Source of the DNA: DASWUZ01 sp036401375 | GTDB taxonomy: Bacteria; Acidobacteriota; Terriglobia; Terriglobales; Acidobacteriaceae | Length of the DNA stretch: 64,000 nucleotides | Direction: 5' to 3' | NCBI GenBank assembly: GCA_036401375.1 | Contig: DASWVB010000002.1 | Span: 459,391-523,390, forward strand | In this document: piece by piece, positions 51,372 through 60,907 of the stretch | Layout of the letters: the number at the start of each line of letters is the position of its first letter | Position numbering within the stretch: position 1 is the first letter of the stretch | Notes under the pieces: generated by a model | Seen by the model: the letters and a program-made list of their open reading frames with translations, nothing else | Told to the model about the DNA's origin: nothing | Databases searched by the model: none | Program-made: the position numbers and the translations under genes

Positions 51372-53330
51372 CTACTTCTTTTTGAGCACCGCGCTGCTCT
51401 CTTCGTCGGCGCGGATCGTTCCCTCAAGGCGACGCAACTCGGCATAGCGGATGGCCGGAAGCTCAAGCTCTTTGACCACGTACTCGCGGGTGTAGTGCAG
51501 CGCCTTGTCGTCCGCCTTAACCTCGCTGCGGTAGGTGGCGAAGCCGACGTCGATGTTGACAGGATTGGGCAGGTCATCGACCACATAGCCCGCCGGCAGG
51601 TTCACGTCATAGGTGTCACGCCACGTGCCGGTCGCCTCCATGTCAATCGGGTAGACCCGCGGCTTGTTGTTGAAGGGAGCAGAGTCAGTTCCCAGCACAC
51701 GCGGGCGTACCAGCAGCAGGCTGCCCGCGGGCTTAGCGTACATCTTGGCGGTCAGGGCGTAGGTCAGCACCAGGTTCTTGTCGAGGTCGCGGGCATTCTT
51801 GGCGGCCTCGGAGTCGAGCGTAAAGCTCGAGAAGTCCTGCCGCAGCAGCCGCTCGATCTCCTCATGCTGCTTCTTTTCGCCCAGCTCGTTGTAGACCGTG
51901 CGCAGGTACCGGGAAGCCGTGCCGAAGCGCGACTCGGTAACATCCCCCTTCAAGGTTCCATCTTCGTCGAGGTTAAAGGTCGCTGTGCGTTCGACCACAT
52001 CCTGGCTGGGCTTCAGGGTGGGAAGCTCGATGACCTGACTGGAATTTCCATCGACCAGGATCCCGTAGCCACCCTGCAGATACTCCGGCAGCAGGCCGAT
52101 GGGGGTGTACGTACTGGTGGGGTCGAAGATGAGAAAGCGCTTGCCCGATCGGGCCTTGACCACAGCCTGCAGGCGAGGGTCGTTGTAGCCGACCGGCATC
52201 TCGATCGCTGCAATGGCATGGTTACCCTGCATCGAAGGCAGGCTCGGGTCGACGAAGCCGCGGTGCGTGTCGACCAGCACCCAGGTGGCCCGCACCCCCA
52301 CCGCGTTCAACATGGAGATGAGCAGGGTAGCCTTGTCCTTGCAGTCGCCATAGCGGTTGTGAAACACGTCGATGGCGGCATGGGGCTGCAGGCCGCCGAT
52401 GCCGATCTCAATGCCCACGTAGCGTATCTCCCGCTGCATGAACTCGGCGACCTTCTGAATGCGTGCGGTGAAGTCAGGAGCTTCGCCGGCAAGTCCTCTG
52501 GCCTTTGAGGCGATCTCCATCGGGCCGTCGGTGCGCGATGAGGCCAGCTTGTCATACCAGTTGCCGATTTGTGTCCAACGCTGCTCACCCTCGGGGAGCG
52601 GAAGGGCAGAGAAGTGCACCACCATACGTGCTGCCAGGGAGCGCACCGAAGGCGCCATCCATTCATCTTCGAGGTCGATTCCCGCGATGTTCTCGAGCTC
52701 CCAACGCTCGTGGTTCGGTGCGATCTCCACCGCGGCCGGCGCATCACGGCGCAGCCACGCCTCGTAGTGATGCCAGCTGGGAGGCATATCGACCTCAAAG
52801 ACGGCGCGGGCCACGGGAATTGAGCGCTGAAAGTCCCAGTCCTCTTCGTCGAGGTAGGTTGGCAGCTGCTGTTCGCTCTCGTAAGCTACGACTCCGCCGG
52901 GATCGGAGCCGGGCGGGTGGACCACTTTGAATCGCTCGTCGATGTAGAGCATGCCGGATGCATCCGCGCCGTACTCGCGCACCTGATCGTCCTTCACAGT
53001 GAACTGGTGTCCGTCGGGGCCGATGCTCCAGCAGTGAAAGGAGTTCAGCTTCTCATCCTTGGAGAACGAAACTGCGATCTCGGCAAACTCCCGACCCTGA
53101 GGGCGCAGAATCTTGATCACCTCGCGATGCCGCTCAATGGCCCTGCCATCCTCCCCGATCGAGAGCAGGCGATCGTCGAGCAGAACCACGGCCCTGGTTG
53201 CAGGTGGGTAGACCGGGGTCTTCGTAATGGCGGCCTGCACGACCCAGTCAGGGAAGGAGCTGCTGCCGCCCCACGCCGAGCTGACGGCGGCGGCGAAGAG
53301 CAGGGTCAGCGACTTGATGGCATGTCTCAT
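51372..53330 (-). CDS. Secreted DUF3857/transglutaminase-like protein, intact triad
   Basis: 652 residues with a signal peptide (to about 21). A DUF3857 domain (about 50-220) is followed by a transglutaminase-like fold with Cys330 in NRYGDCKDKATLL, His371 in GNHAIAAI and Asp403 in LIFDPTSTY, a complete catalytic triad. A beta-rich C-terminal domain follows. Papain-like members may act as proteases or amidases in the periplasm; no substrate is known. AGGAG lies eight bases before the ATG. It follows the paralogous gene by 110 bases on the same strand. Confidence 0.88.
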   Translation of the reverse strand: MRHAIKSLTLLFAAAVSSAWGGSSSFPDWVVQAAITKTPVYPPATRAVVLLDDRLLSIGEDGRAIERHREVIKILRPQGREFAEIAVSFSKDEKLNSFHCWSIGPDGHQFTVKDDQVREYGADASGMLYIDERFKVVHPPGSDPGGVVAYESEQQLPTYLDEEDWDFQRSIPVARAVFEVDMPPSWHHYEAWLRRDAPAAVEIAPNHERWELENIAGIDLEDEWMAPSVRSLAARMVVHFSALPLPEGEQRWTQIGNWYDKLASSRTDGPMEIASKARGLAGEAPDFTARIQKVAEFMQREIRYVGIEIGIGGLQPHAAIDVFHNRYGDCKDKATLLISMLNAVGVRATWVLVDTHRGFVDPSLPSMQGNHAIAAIEMPVGYNDPRLQAVVKARSGKRFLIFDPTSTYTPIGLLPEYLQGGYGILVDGNSSQVIELPTLKPSQDVVERTATFNLDEDGTLKGDVTESRFGTASRYLRTVYNELGEKKQHEEIERLLRQDFSSFTLDSEAAKNARDLDKNLVLTYALTAKMYAKPAGSLLLVRPRVLGTDSAPFNNKPRVYPIDMEATGTWRDTYDVNLPAGYVVDDLPNPVNIDVGFATYRSEVKADDKALHYTREYVVKELELPAIRYAELRRLEGTIRADEESSAVLKKK

Positions 53331-53440
53331 GGGTGGTGCTCCTGTGATACACGGCAGATGCGAACGGCTAAAGCCGCATTTGAGGCAAGTGTGAGGACAG
53401 TCGAAGTCAACGACTTGGGTTTAGTGTGGCTGGTCCCAGG

Positions 53441-55486
53441 CTATTGCGGGGGACTCGGAGCCGAGGCAGTCTGCGGCTCCGCCTTGAGGATGACCTGCTG
53501 CTGGTCCTGTGCATTCATCTTCTGGTAGAAGTCTCTGAGCTGCGGATATTCCTTGACGTCGAAGAAGACGTTGGCCAGCACGAGCTGCCGGTCCTGCGTG
53601 TAGCCGTCGGCATTCAGCCTGTAGCTCTCGACAAAGACAGCCTCGTGGGGCAGTGGAAAGTTGGCATCTTTGGGAACGCTCTCCGCCGCATACTGTGCAG
53701 GAAGCTTCAGTTTCACAGTGTCTCTCAGCAGGTAAGGGAAGTGGAGATCAACGGGGAGCTCCCTCCTCTCCAGAGAGAAGAGCGGTTTGCTGCTCGCCTC
53801 GAAGAAGGAGGATGGCAGGAAGAGCCGCTTCGACGTGGAGGTGCCCATCGATCCGGAGACATCGAGGGTCGCCATCAGTACGGTCCTCCAGTCGGTCAGC
53901 CCGATGAAGTGGTTCATCTTTAACTCCACTCCTGACGGCACGACCTCCTGCAGGGAGTCTTGAAACTCCTTCTTGACCTGCTCCTCGTCGGCGGCGAGGG
54001 CGCTCTGGCGCCACTTCAGGGCCTGTGCACCGCTCATTACGACACGAAGATGGCCGCTCAGCTGACCGTCCGGGCTCATCTTCAACTCCGCGAAGCGGAC
54101 CACCGAAGTGTCCTTGTAGTTAATGCTCGGCGAGTCGGCTATCTCCGTTCCGCCATCAGTCTGTCGCAGTCCCTGGGTCAGAGTGTGCTTCCAGTTCATC
54201 TGCCCAAAGCTGCAGTAGCGCTGCCCCGGATCGAAGAAGTGTTCCTTGCCATCGACCACCACGATGGCGATGTCGTCGTCCAGCTGGTCCATATCGAGGA
54301 AGCTGGCTCGAAACAGTTGTGCATCACGGCTGGTAACTCTCATTGCGTACGCCCTGAGGCCCGCCGCTCTCGCCATCCCGATGAACAGCAAGGTGATCTC
54401 GTCGTCATTGCCGCGCTTCTGCGTCCATATGTCAGCGGCTGTCTTGATCTTGATACCCTGGTCCTTATCTTCCTCCCGGCTATGCATCCGGGTGAAGCTC
54501 GTGTTCTCCAGCGTCATCATCGCGTCGTAGATCTTCGAGACCTTCTGTGCATCGGTGTCTGCCGGCTCTACAATCTTCCTGACCTCGTCCGACAGCTTGT
54601 CAGGGGAGGCGAACCGGTCCACGTCCTTTGACCAGTATTTGCCCTCTTGTTTCCAGTACTCCTCCTGCTTACTCACCCCGGTGTAGTAAAAGCGCACCAT
54701 GTAACTGAGGCTTGAGATCGGCGGCATGTACTCTTCGGATGGCACGCGGGGAATACTCTGCAACCGCAGGTCGTAGGAGTTGGAAGAGGCGAGATACTGC
54801 ACCAGAACTCCCGGCGGCAGCTGATAGGTGTAGGTCAGCTGGCCTCCGTCGGTGACGTTCCCGTGTCCGACTACGAGGTCATGCGTGGTAGGAACGAAGT
54901 GGTAGTGAGAGCTGCGTACGGGAATCTCCAGCTGAATCTGCCATGTCGGGGCGTCGGCGTAGTTGTCATCGTAGCGAAGGCTGTAGCGATACTCGATGAT
55001 GCTGCCGACCTGCACATCAGGCAGGCTGAAGACGCTGGTGTGGTACTGATAATCCTTCGTCTTCACTACCAGCTTGTCCATTGGCTTGCCCGTATAAGGA
55101 ATGACTGTGCCGTCGCTGTGGATCGTCCGCCCCTGTACGTCGGCGATCCGGTAGTGAGCGCGTTCAAAGACGGGCATCTCGACGTCTCCATACTTCTTGC
55201 CCTCTTCGGTGAGCACCTTGAGCCGCACATACAGGCTGTGAAAGTTGAGCTTGTCGTCCCCGATCTCCTCACGATACAAGTAGATTCCGGCGGCTCCGGG
55301 CGCGCGGGGGTCGGACGTCACGCTGAGCTCCTCAGGGGTGGGCTGCTGCCAAGAGATCGCAGAGGCAATCGAAGGCAGGGAGGCCAGGCAAAGCACAGCC
55401 AGAACGGCAGAGAGTAACCGGCGCACCGGCATAGAAGCAGTCAGATAGAGGCCCAGGCGTGCCCTGGACAGCAGTTTCGTAACCAC
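53441..55486 (-). CDS. Secreted DUF3857/transglutaminase-like protein, degenerate active site
   Basis: 681 residues. It has the same layout as its downstream paralogue: signal peptide (from about Met19), DUF3857 domain (65-260), transglutaminase-like fold and C-terminal beta domain. At the active site the chain reads KRGNDDEITLL (Cys replaced, Asp361 near its place) and LDDDIAIVV (His replaced by Asp), while FFDPGQRY keeps the Asp (419). It is probably a non-catalytic partner or binding protein. GGAGGAACC before the GTG at 55486 supports that start. Confidence 0.86.
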   Translation of the reverse strand: MVTKLLSRARLGLYLTASMPVRRLLSAVLAVLCLASLPSIASAISWQQPTPEELSVTSDPRAPGAAGIYLYREEIGDDKLNFHSLYVRLKVLTEEGKKYGDVEMPVFERAHYRIADVQGRTIHSDGTVIPYTGKPMDKLVVKTKDYQYHTSVFSLPDVQVGSIIEYRYSLRYDDNYADAPTWQIQLEIPVRSSHYHFVPTTHDLVVGHGNVTDGGQLTYTYQLPPGVLVQYLASSNSYDLRLQSIPRVPSEEYMPPISSLSYMVRFYYTGVSKQEEYWKQEGKYWSKDVDRFASPDKLSDEVRKIVEPADTDAQKVSKIYDAMMTLENTSFTRMHSREEDKDQGIKIKTAADIWTQKRGNDDEITLLFIGMARAAGLRAYAMRVTSRDAQLFRASFLDMDQLDDDIAIVVVDGKEHFFDPGQRYCSFGQMNWKHTLTQGLRQTDGGTEIADSPSINYKDTSVVRFAELKMSPDGQLSGHLRVVMSGAQALKWRQSALAADEEQVKKEFQDSLQEVVPSGVELKMNHFIGLTDWRTVLMATLDVSGSMGTSTSKRLFLPSSFFEASSKPLFSLERRELPVDLHFPYLLRDTVKLKLPAQYAAESVPKDANFPLPHEAVFVESYRLNADGYTQDRQLVLANVFFDVKEYPQLRDFYQKMNAQDQQQVILKAEPQTASAPSPPQ

Positions 55487-55686
55487 GGTTCCTCCGGAGT
55501 CAGTCCTGTTGTCTTTTGAAGCGGAAGGGGACCATAGGCCTCCAGCTTTTCCAGAGGCAGGGTGACATCTTTGTACTTCGGATCAGGTGCATGTACAAGG
55601 AGATTCGTAAGCATCCGGAGCGGCAACGACCATCCGGCGCCCCGCGATCAGGGCAGCAGAGTGTGAAGATGTTTACGTCTTCCGGC

Positions 55687-56910
55687 TTATACGGGTCGCG
55701 AAGCTACGACCGTGAACCTCTTTTTAAGCTTCAGGAACGGCTTTTCAAGACAGGTGTAGGAGAGGACTGCGCAGGTCACCGTGAGCGCCAGTCCGGCCAC
55801 ACCGATGGCGCCCACCAGGAGGTAAGGGGAGTGGTGGGCCAGGGCCGTGCGATCCATCAAATCTTCGGTGACCAGCAGACTGGCCACGTGAAACACGTAT
55901 AACCCGTACGAAATCTTTCCCAGGTACACGAGCGACTTTGGCACCGCTCCCCTGTCCCAGCCGGCCACTGCGGTAAACAGCGCGAAAGTCCCGAGCAGTA
56001 CCAGCAGGTAGCCTCCAACCAGGTTGAGGGTTCCAGGGGAGTGGGTCGCAACGATGTGCAATCCGCCACCCGCAAGCACCCAGCATGCGAAGCCGCCGAC
56101 GCCCAGCACGAGCCGGGCTAACAGGGAGATGGTGCGCGTCTCGGGCGAGGAGAGACAAGCAGTCAGAGCTCCGGCCGACAGGAACAGCGCCTGCACCAGG
56201 GTATTTGGCCAGGTTGCAGTCACCTCAGTTCCGGCTCGATGGCCAAGATAGATCAACGTACCCACAGAGACAGCTGCCAGGGCTACCGAGACACCGATAA
56301 TGGCTGAACGTCCGTACCGGGCGAAGTTTGGCCACACCAGGTAGAACTGCTCCTCCACGGAAACGCTCCACAGCGGCTGGATGGAGATGCTCGCCCATCC
56401 GTGCAGCACCGCCGCCCAGTTGGCGATGAAGAGGACAGACACCAGCATCCGCCCCGCCGTAACATGCAGCACCGGCACAAGGAGCGAACAGAGGCCAATC
56501 AGGGCCAGGAAGAAGAAGTAGAGGGGCCAGATACGCAGGCAGCGCCGGACATAGAAGTCGCGGACGGCCACCGTCCCGCTCGAGCTCTTCTCGATTAACA
56601 GCAGGCGTGTGATGAGGAACGAGCTCAGGAAGAAGAAGAGGCAGACGCCAAAATCGAGCGACTGGATAGCTCCCAGGCTGAACGAATCGCGCACCGGCGG
56701 AGCCGAGGTCGTACCGACCGCGGTCGCAATCGCGGCTGTTCCGTGGGCTGACCGCAGGGTGTTGCCCAGCACCCCGGCTACGTGCCGAAAAAAGACCAGG
56801 ATGAACGCCAGGAAGCGAAGTGCGTCCAGCTCGGGCGCGTAAAAGACTCGTCTCTGGGGCTCAGGCGCAGCAGAGAGCTTATGGATTGCGACAGGGGTAG
56901 CGGTTGACAC
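55687..56910 (-). CDS. Acyltransferase-3 family membrane O-acyltransferase
   Basis: 407 residues with about ten membrane segments. PELDALRFLAFILVFFRHVAG holds the conserved Arg and His of the acyltransferase-3 (OafA/YrhL) family. FGVCLFFFLSSFLITRLLL and RRCLRIWPLYFFFL follow in the usual order. These proteins transfer acetyl or other acyl groups to envelope sugars. The GTG start has AAGG eight bases upstream. The target glycan is not indicated by neighbours. Confidence 0.9.
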   Translation of the reverse strand: MSTATPVAIHKLSAAPEPQRRVFYAPELDALRFLAFILVFFRHVAGVLGNTLRSAHGTAAIATAVGTTSAPPVRDSFSLGAIQSLDFGVCLFFFLSSFLITRLLLIEKSSSGTVAVRDFYVRRCLRIWPLYFFFLALIGLCSLLVPVLHVTAGRMLVSVLFIANWAAVLHGWASISIQPLWSVSVEEQFYLVWPNFARYGRSAIIGVSVALAAVSVGTLIYLGHRAGTEVTATWPNTLVQALFLSAGALTACLSSPETRTISLLARLVLGVGGFACWVLAGGGLHIVATHSPGTLNLVGGYLLVLLGTFALFTAVAGWDRGAVPKSLVYLGKISYGLYVFHVASLLVTEDLMDRTALAHHSPYLLVGAIGVAGLALTVTCAVLSYTCLEKPFLKLKKRFTVVASRPV

Positions 56911-57255
56911 AGTCGAACCTTGGCCGGTTGGATTTGTCTACAGTCCAGATACAACCAGCAAGTTCCGACGGAGATACGGCAGTAAAGCGCAGCTTCAGAG
57001 CTACAGAACAACTTCCAGGTCTTAAACGCGGAGGTTATTGACTTTGTAGCCTCTGCGAGAAGCACGTACATTGGCTTCTCTACTTCTACAATGTTACATC
57101 ATCACCTCATATGCGAGCCCTTGGGATGGGCGCGCCTCAATACGCTCGGGAACCAAAACGGGACGTCGAACGAGGGGCCGCTCTGCTTCTGCCGGCACCG
57201 TTCGATGGCCTTTCAGCCCTCGCCTCTGTGATATTTTGAAGGGAGTCACTTTCGT
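56911..57255. other. Intergenic region before tRNA-Lys
   Basis: 345 bases between the acyltransferase gene and the tRNA. A TACAAT hexamer occurs near 57088, but no matching -35 was found. No gene is supported. Confidence 0.4.
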
Positions 57256-57331
57256 GAGCTCGTAGCTCAGTTGGTAGAGCATCGCCCTTTTAAGGCGTTG
57301 GTCCTGGGTTCGAGCCCCAGCGAGCTCACCA
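57256..57331 (+). tRNA. tRNA-Lys (anticodon TTT), CCA encoded
   Basis: A full cloverleaf can be drawn. The acceptor GAGCTCG (57256-57262) pairs with CGAGCTC (57321-57327). The D arm is GCTCAGTTGGTAGAGC (265-280 of this kilobase), the anticodon loop CTTTTAA has TTT at 57289-57291, and the T arm is CTGGG-TTCGAGC-CCCAG. A discriminator A is followed by encoded CCA (57329-57331). One T-T mismatch occurs at the outer pair of the anticodon stem. Confidence 0.96.
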
Positions 57332-57416
57332 CTTCCTTTTTCCGCCTGACTCCGACCCAAGAAACGCATTTACTGCAGCTCGCCGACGCAGCCCTCTCGC
57401 GGGCAGCACACGCCAA

Positions 57417-58487
57417 CTACCGCAGGGTGAAGTGCACCTGCGAGACGGCGCGCAGCCGCTCCGCTGCGCTCTCTGGCGTGATGTCCCGTTGCGGCATGCC
57501 CAGCATCTCAAATCCCACCATGAACTTCCGCACCGTCGCCGAGCGCAGCAGCGGCGGATAGAAGTGCCCGTGGAAGTGCCACTCCTCGTGGCCGACCGGA
57601 GCCAGGCCGATGCCTTTTTCTCCATCGGTAGGGCTCTGGTGAAAGCCCATGGTGTAAGGAAAGCTGGTCTCGAAGAGGTTGTCGTACCGGGTCGTAATCT
57701 GCTTGAGGATATCGCCGAGCCCCGCCCTCTGCCCGTCGTCGAAGTCACAGAGGGAGCGCAGATGGGCTTTAGCGAGCAGCAGAGTCTCGAAGGGCCACAC
57801 TGCCCACCACGGCACCACGGCCAGAAAGGCGTCGTTCTCGCACACGATGCGCGAGCCGTCTTTCAGTTCGGTCTGAGCATAGTCGCAGAGCAGGCAGCTA
57901 TCGTGCGCCTGCTGGTATTCCTTGAGGGCAGCGGTCTCGATGGCGGGCTCGTCAGGCACGTGTTCCGTGGCCCAAATCTGGCAGTGCGGGTGGGGATTGC
58001 TGGCGCCCATCATCGCGCCCCGGTTCTCAAAGATCTGCACGTGGCTAATGTGCGGCTGCGAGCCGAGCTCGGCGTACTGCGCCACCCACGTGTCGACTAC
58101 GCGGCGAATGTCGCGCGGCTCCATCCTCGCGAGCGTAAGGCTGTGGTTAGGGTGAAAGCAGACGACCCGGCAGCGCCCACGCTCCTGTTGGGCGACGAGC
58201 AGCGGCTCACCGGAGGTCTGCTGTGGCGCCGGCGAATCCGGCAGCAGCGCCGCGTAGTCATTATCGAAGGCAAAGACGCCTTCGTATTGCGGATTTTCAT
58301 GGCCGCCGGCCCGCTTGTTCCCCGGACAGAGGTAGCACTGCGGGTCATAAGTCACATCCGAAAATCCACTGGTGGGATTCACCTCTCCCTGCCACGGACG
58401 ATCGGTGCGATGCGGGGAGACGAGCACCCACTGTTTGCGCAGAGGGTTGTAGCGGCGGTGGGGAAACTGCAGAGTCGATTCTGACAC
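57417..58487 (-). CDS. galT: Galactose-1-phosphate uridylyltransferase
   Basis: 356 residues. GalT exchanges UMP between UDP-glucose and galactose 1-phosphate in the Leloir pathway. RRYNPLRKQWVLVSPHRTDRPW is the typical N terminus, Cys51 and Cys54 the zinc pair (CYLCPGNKR), and NPHPHCQIWA (164-173) holds the active-site His-Pro-His. The GTG start has a poor ribosome site. It lies 15 bases after the ATP-grasp gene on the same strand, so they are probably co-transcribed. No galK or galE is present here. Confidence 0.95.
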   Translation of the reverse strand: MSESTLQFPHRRYNPLRKQWVLVSPHRTDRPWQGEVNPTSGFSDVTYDPQCYLCPGNKRAGGHENPQYEGVFAFDNDYAALLPDSPAPQQTSGEPLLVAQQERGRCRVVCFHPNHSLTLARMEPRDIRRVVDTWVAQYAELGSQPHISHVQIFENRGAMMGASNPHPHCQIWATEHVPDEPAIETAALKEYQQAHDSCLLCDYAQTELKDGSRIVCENDAFLAVVPWWAVWPFETLLLAKAHLRSLCDFDDGQRAGLGDILKQITTRYDNLFETSFPYTMGFHQSPTDGEKGIGLAPVGHEEWHFHGHFYPPLLRSATVRKFMVGFEMLGMPQRDITPESAAERLRAVSQVHFTLR

Positions 58488-58502
58488 GTGGAGGACGTCC
58501 CT

Positions 58503-59717
58503 TCAGGCGGTAGGTTTCAGAGGTGGGGGTTCAATGGCGCAGAACTCTTCGAGGAAGCGCCGGCTTAAATCTTCGAGCAGGCTCCGGACACGCTCCGGCT
58601 CTGCCGACTGAACGATCAGTCCGGCGTGGTGGTGCTTCTTCATGCGGTAGACGATCTCAGGCGCATCGTAGGCTGAGATGTCAGGCGTTGCCGTCTTCGC
58701 CAGGCACAGCACGCTGCCGGTGTAAGAGTGGAGCACCGGCGGCAGAGCGTAGGGGAGGCCGCGCATCGAGTTTACTTCGATGCGGGCCCACTCCCGCCAG
58801 AGATTGATGCCGGAGGCATACTCCACCAACTCAGAGATGAAGGCGCCGCCTACGCGGGCCGCTACCTCCAGAAAATAGAAGCGGCCATCCTCTGCTCCAC
58901 GGATGTACTCCGCATGCGTCACTCCGCGCAGCAGCCTCAGCGCGGAGAGCACATGCGCGTTCATCGCCCGCAGCGTGATCGCGTCTGAGGACTCGCGGTC
59001 AATGGTTCGCGTGGTGAAGACGCCACCCTCGTGCATCACCTGCATCGGGGGCTGGCCGTAGCGGCTCACCTCCGCAAACAGCACCGCGCGCTCGCTGGTG
59101 ATCGCGTCCACGTGGAAGATGTCTCCCGGGACGAAGCGCTCCAGCAGGTAGTTGCTCTGCAGGTCGCCAAGCTCGTCGAGAGTACGCCACAGCTGCTCCG
59201 CCTCGTAGATCTTGCGGATACCGATAGCGGAGGCCTCGGAGCGCGGCTTCAGAACCCATGGCGCTGGCACGCTCTCCATATAGGAGCGCAGGTCGTCGTA
59301 GTAGAAGACGCCGGTAAACTCCGGGACCAGCACCCCGGCCCGCTGCGCCTCCGTTCTCATGGCCAGCTTGTCGCGGAAGTTGGCAGTCGTAGTCAGCCCC
59401 ATCCCGGGTATGCGCATGTGTTCGCGAAGATGCGCCGCGATTTCCATGTCGAACTCGTCGAGGGCGACGATCCGCGCAAACTTGCGGCTGCGGGCCAGGT
59501 AGGTGACCGTGTTGGTAATCTGCTGCAGGGTCAGGTGCCCGGGCATGGTAATAAGCTCGGCGAGCGCATCATGCGGCCAGTCTGCATCCGCCAGCTTGTC
59601 GACGGTCAGCAGGACGACGCTGCACCCCTCCGCCGCAGCCTGGCGCAGAAAGGCCTGCCCCTTTTCATAGCTGCTAATGCAGAGAATGCACTCTCGATCT
59701 AGCCGCTCAGTTGACAC
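58503..59717 (-). CDS. ATP-grasp domain protein
   Basis: 404 residues. ATP-grasp ligases join a carboxylate to an amine or thiol through an acyl phosphate. Visible features are APWVLKPRSEASAIGIRKI (ATP-binding lysine loop), NYLLERFVPGDIFHVDAIT, and GRFYFLEVAARVGGAFI, the metal-binding Glu/Arg region. The N-terminal preATP-grasp part (about 1-110) is present. It resembles carbamoyl-phosphate-synthase-like and BL00235-like members. The substrate is unknown; the pairing with galT gives no clear hint. Confidence 0.85.
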   Translation of the reverse strand: MSTERLDRECILCISSYEKGQAFLRQAAAEGCSVVLLTVDKLADADWPHDALAELITMPGHLTLQQITNTVTYLARSRKFARIVALDEFDMEIAAHLREHMRIPGMGLTTTANFRDKLAMRTEAQRAGVLVPEFTGVFYYDDLRSYMESVPAPWVLKPRSEASAIGIRKIYEAEQLWRTLDELGDLQSNYLLERFVPGDIFHVDAITSERAVLFAEVSRYGQPPMQVMHEGGVFTTRTIDRESSDAITLRAMNAHVLSALRLLRGVTHAEYIRGAEDGRFYFLEVAARVGGAFISELVEYASGINLWREWARIEVNSMRGLPYALPPVLHSYTGSVLCLAKTATPDISAYDAPEIVYRMKKHHHAGLIVQSAEPERVRSLLEDLSRRFLEEFCAIEPPPLKPTA

Positions 59718-60056
59718 AGATGAACCCGCTCATGAGTACCCTTTCAAGGAGTAGCAGAACGTTCCGTCCAGTGAGGAGCCAAAACCATCCTGCCAAAACA
59801 GCATAGCAACAAGCCCCCGTCGGCTGAGAGGTATCTAGGCGGTATCAGGACAGAGAACATGACCGAACCAAGCTCGCGGAGCGATCCGGGTTGAACTAGA
59901 CCGCGGGAAATGCGTCCAGCCTGCATCGGAGTTCGGAGATGTTGTTATTCGCTCTTCGGCGGCCAGAGGTTTTAACATAAGCACTCCTCGCGTGCTCGGT
60001 CGCCACGCATCGGCGGGCTTGCAGGACGAGACGATCCGTACAGGAAACCGGTATCT
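59718..60056. other. Divergent intergenic region
   Basis: 339 bases between the ATP-grasp and DUF4254 genes. No open frame, repeat or clear promoter pair was recognised. Confidence 0.4.
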
Positions 60057-60686
60057 ATGTTGTCAGCCCAGGCCATCACCTCAGCCCACGACCATCTCAC
60101 CGCCCTGTGGCACGCGGAGACGCCTTCCGCCCAAGACTGCGGAACTCTGCTGGATACGAACAGCCCGTGGCCCGAGTTCGCTAACGTACTGGCCGGCCAG
60201 CATCTTGCAAATTTCAAGCTGTGGCACGCCGAAGACGATGCCCGCTCTCCCGGCGCAACCGACCACGACATCGTGGGGAGCAAGCGCTATATCGACAAGG
60301 TCAACCAGCAGCGCAACGATCTCGCCGAGCGCTGTGACCTTCTGTTAATGGAGTACCTCAGAGCGCGAGACCTGCCGCAGCTCGACGCGCCGCTTCACTC
60401 CGAGACGCCTGGCCTGATGATCGACCGCCTTTCCATCCTGTCGCTCAAACTCTTTCACACTGCCGAGGAGATCACCCGCCCCGGCGCGCCCGCGGGCCAC
60501 GCGGAGCGCAACCGCAGCCGTTATGCGATCCTGCTGGAGCAGCGGGGCAACCTCGCCAACTGTCTTGACGAGCTGTGGAGCGACATACTCTGCCGGCGTC
60601 GACGTATCCACCTCTATCAGCAGCTGAAGATGTACAACGATCCTGAACTGAATCCGCGCCAGTACAACGCCCGTACTTCTGGGTAG
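60057..60686 (+). CDS. DUF4254 protein
   Basis: 209 residues, all helical in appearance and with no membrane segment. HLANFKLWHAEDDARSPGATDHDIVGSKRYIDKVNQQRNDL and GLMIDRLSILSLKLFH are the conserved core of DUF4254. Its function is unknown. In other genomes it often lies near lipopolysaccharide heptosyltransferase genes, which may link it to the heptose genes at the left end. AGGA lies about eleven bases upstream of the ATG. Confidence 0.85.
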   Translation: MLSAQAITSAHDHLTALWHAETPSAQDCGTLLDTNSPWPEFANVLAGQHLANFKLWHAEDDARSPGATDHDIVGSKRYIDKVNQQRNDLAERCDLLLMEYLRARDLPQLDAPLHSETPGLMIDRLSILSLKLFHTAEEITRPGAPAGHAERNRSRYAILLEQRGNLANCLDELWSDILCRRRRIHLYQQLKMYNDPELNPRQYNARTSG

Positions 60687-60907
60687 GTGGTGGGGGGATA
60701 GAATGGGGAGCGGCCGTGTTTTTACGTGCGCACCGCGCCTCCCGCACCGGGCACCAGAGTTGACGCCGCCCGCTCCTATGCGTATAAAACGTGGGCAAAG
60801 GTTTCAGGAATCCGCTCCCCCGAAGCCGATGAGTCCTTCGATAGCCCGACCGTTCCGAGGAGGAGCGAATCGGTATTGGCTTCATTAGCAGAAGAGGAAG
60901 ATTGCAA

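Noticed and set aside
55441..55626. Minus-strand 61-codon frame overlapping the start of the degenerate DUF3857 gene
   Set aside because: Codon use is acceptable, but there is no ribosome site or family and it overlaps a GTG start with a strong GGAGG site. It was judged chance.
57094..57369. Minus-strand open frame of 91 codons across the tRNA region
   Set aside because: It is the antisense of tRNA-Lys. The encoded RLKRAMLYQLSYEL segment is a well-known false protein produced by reading tRNA genes backwards.
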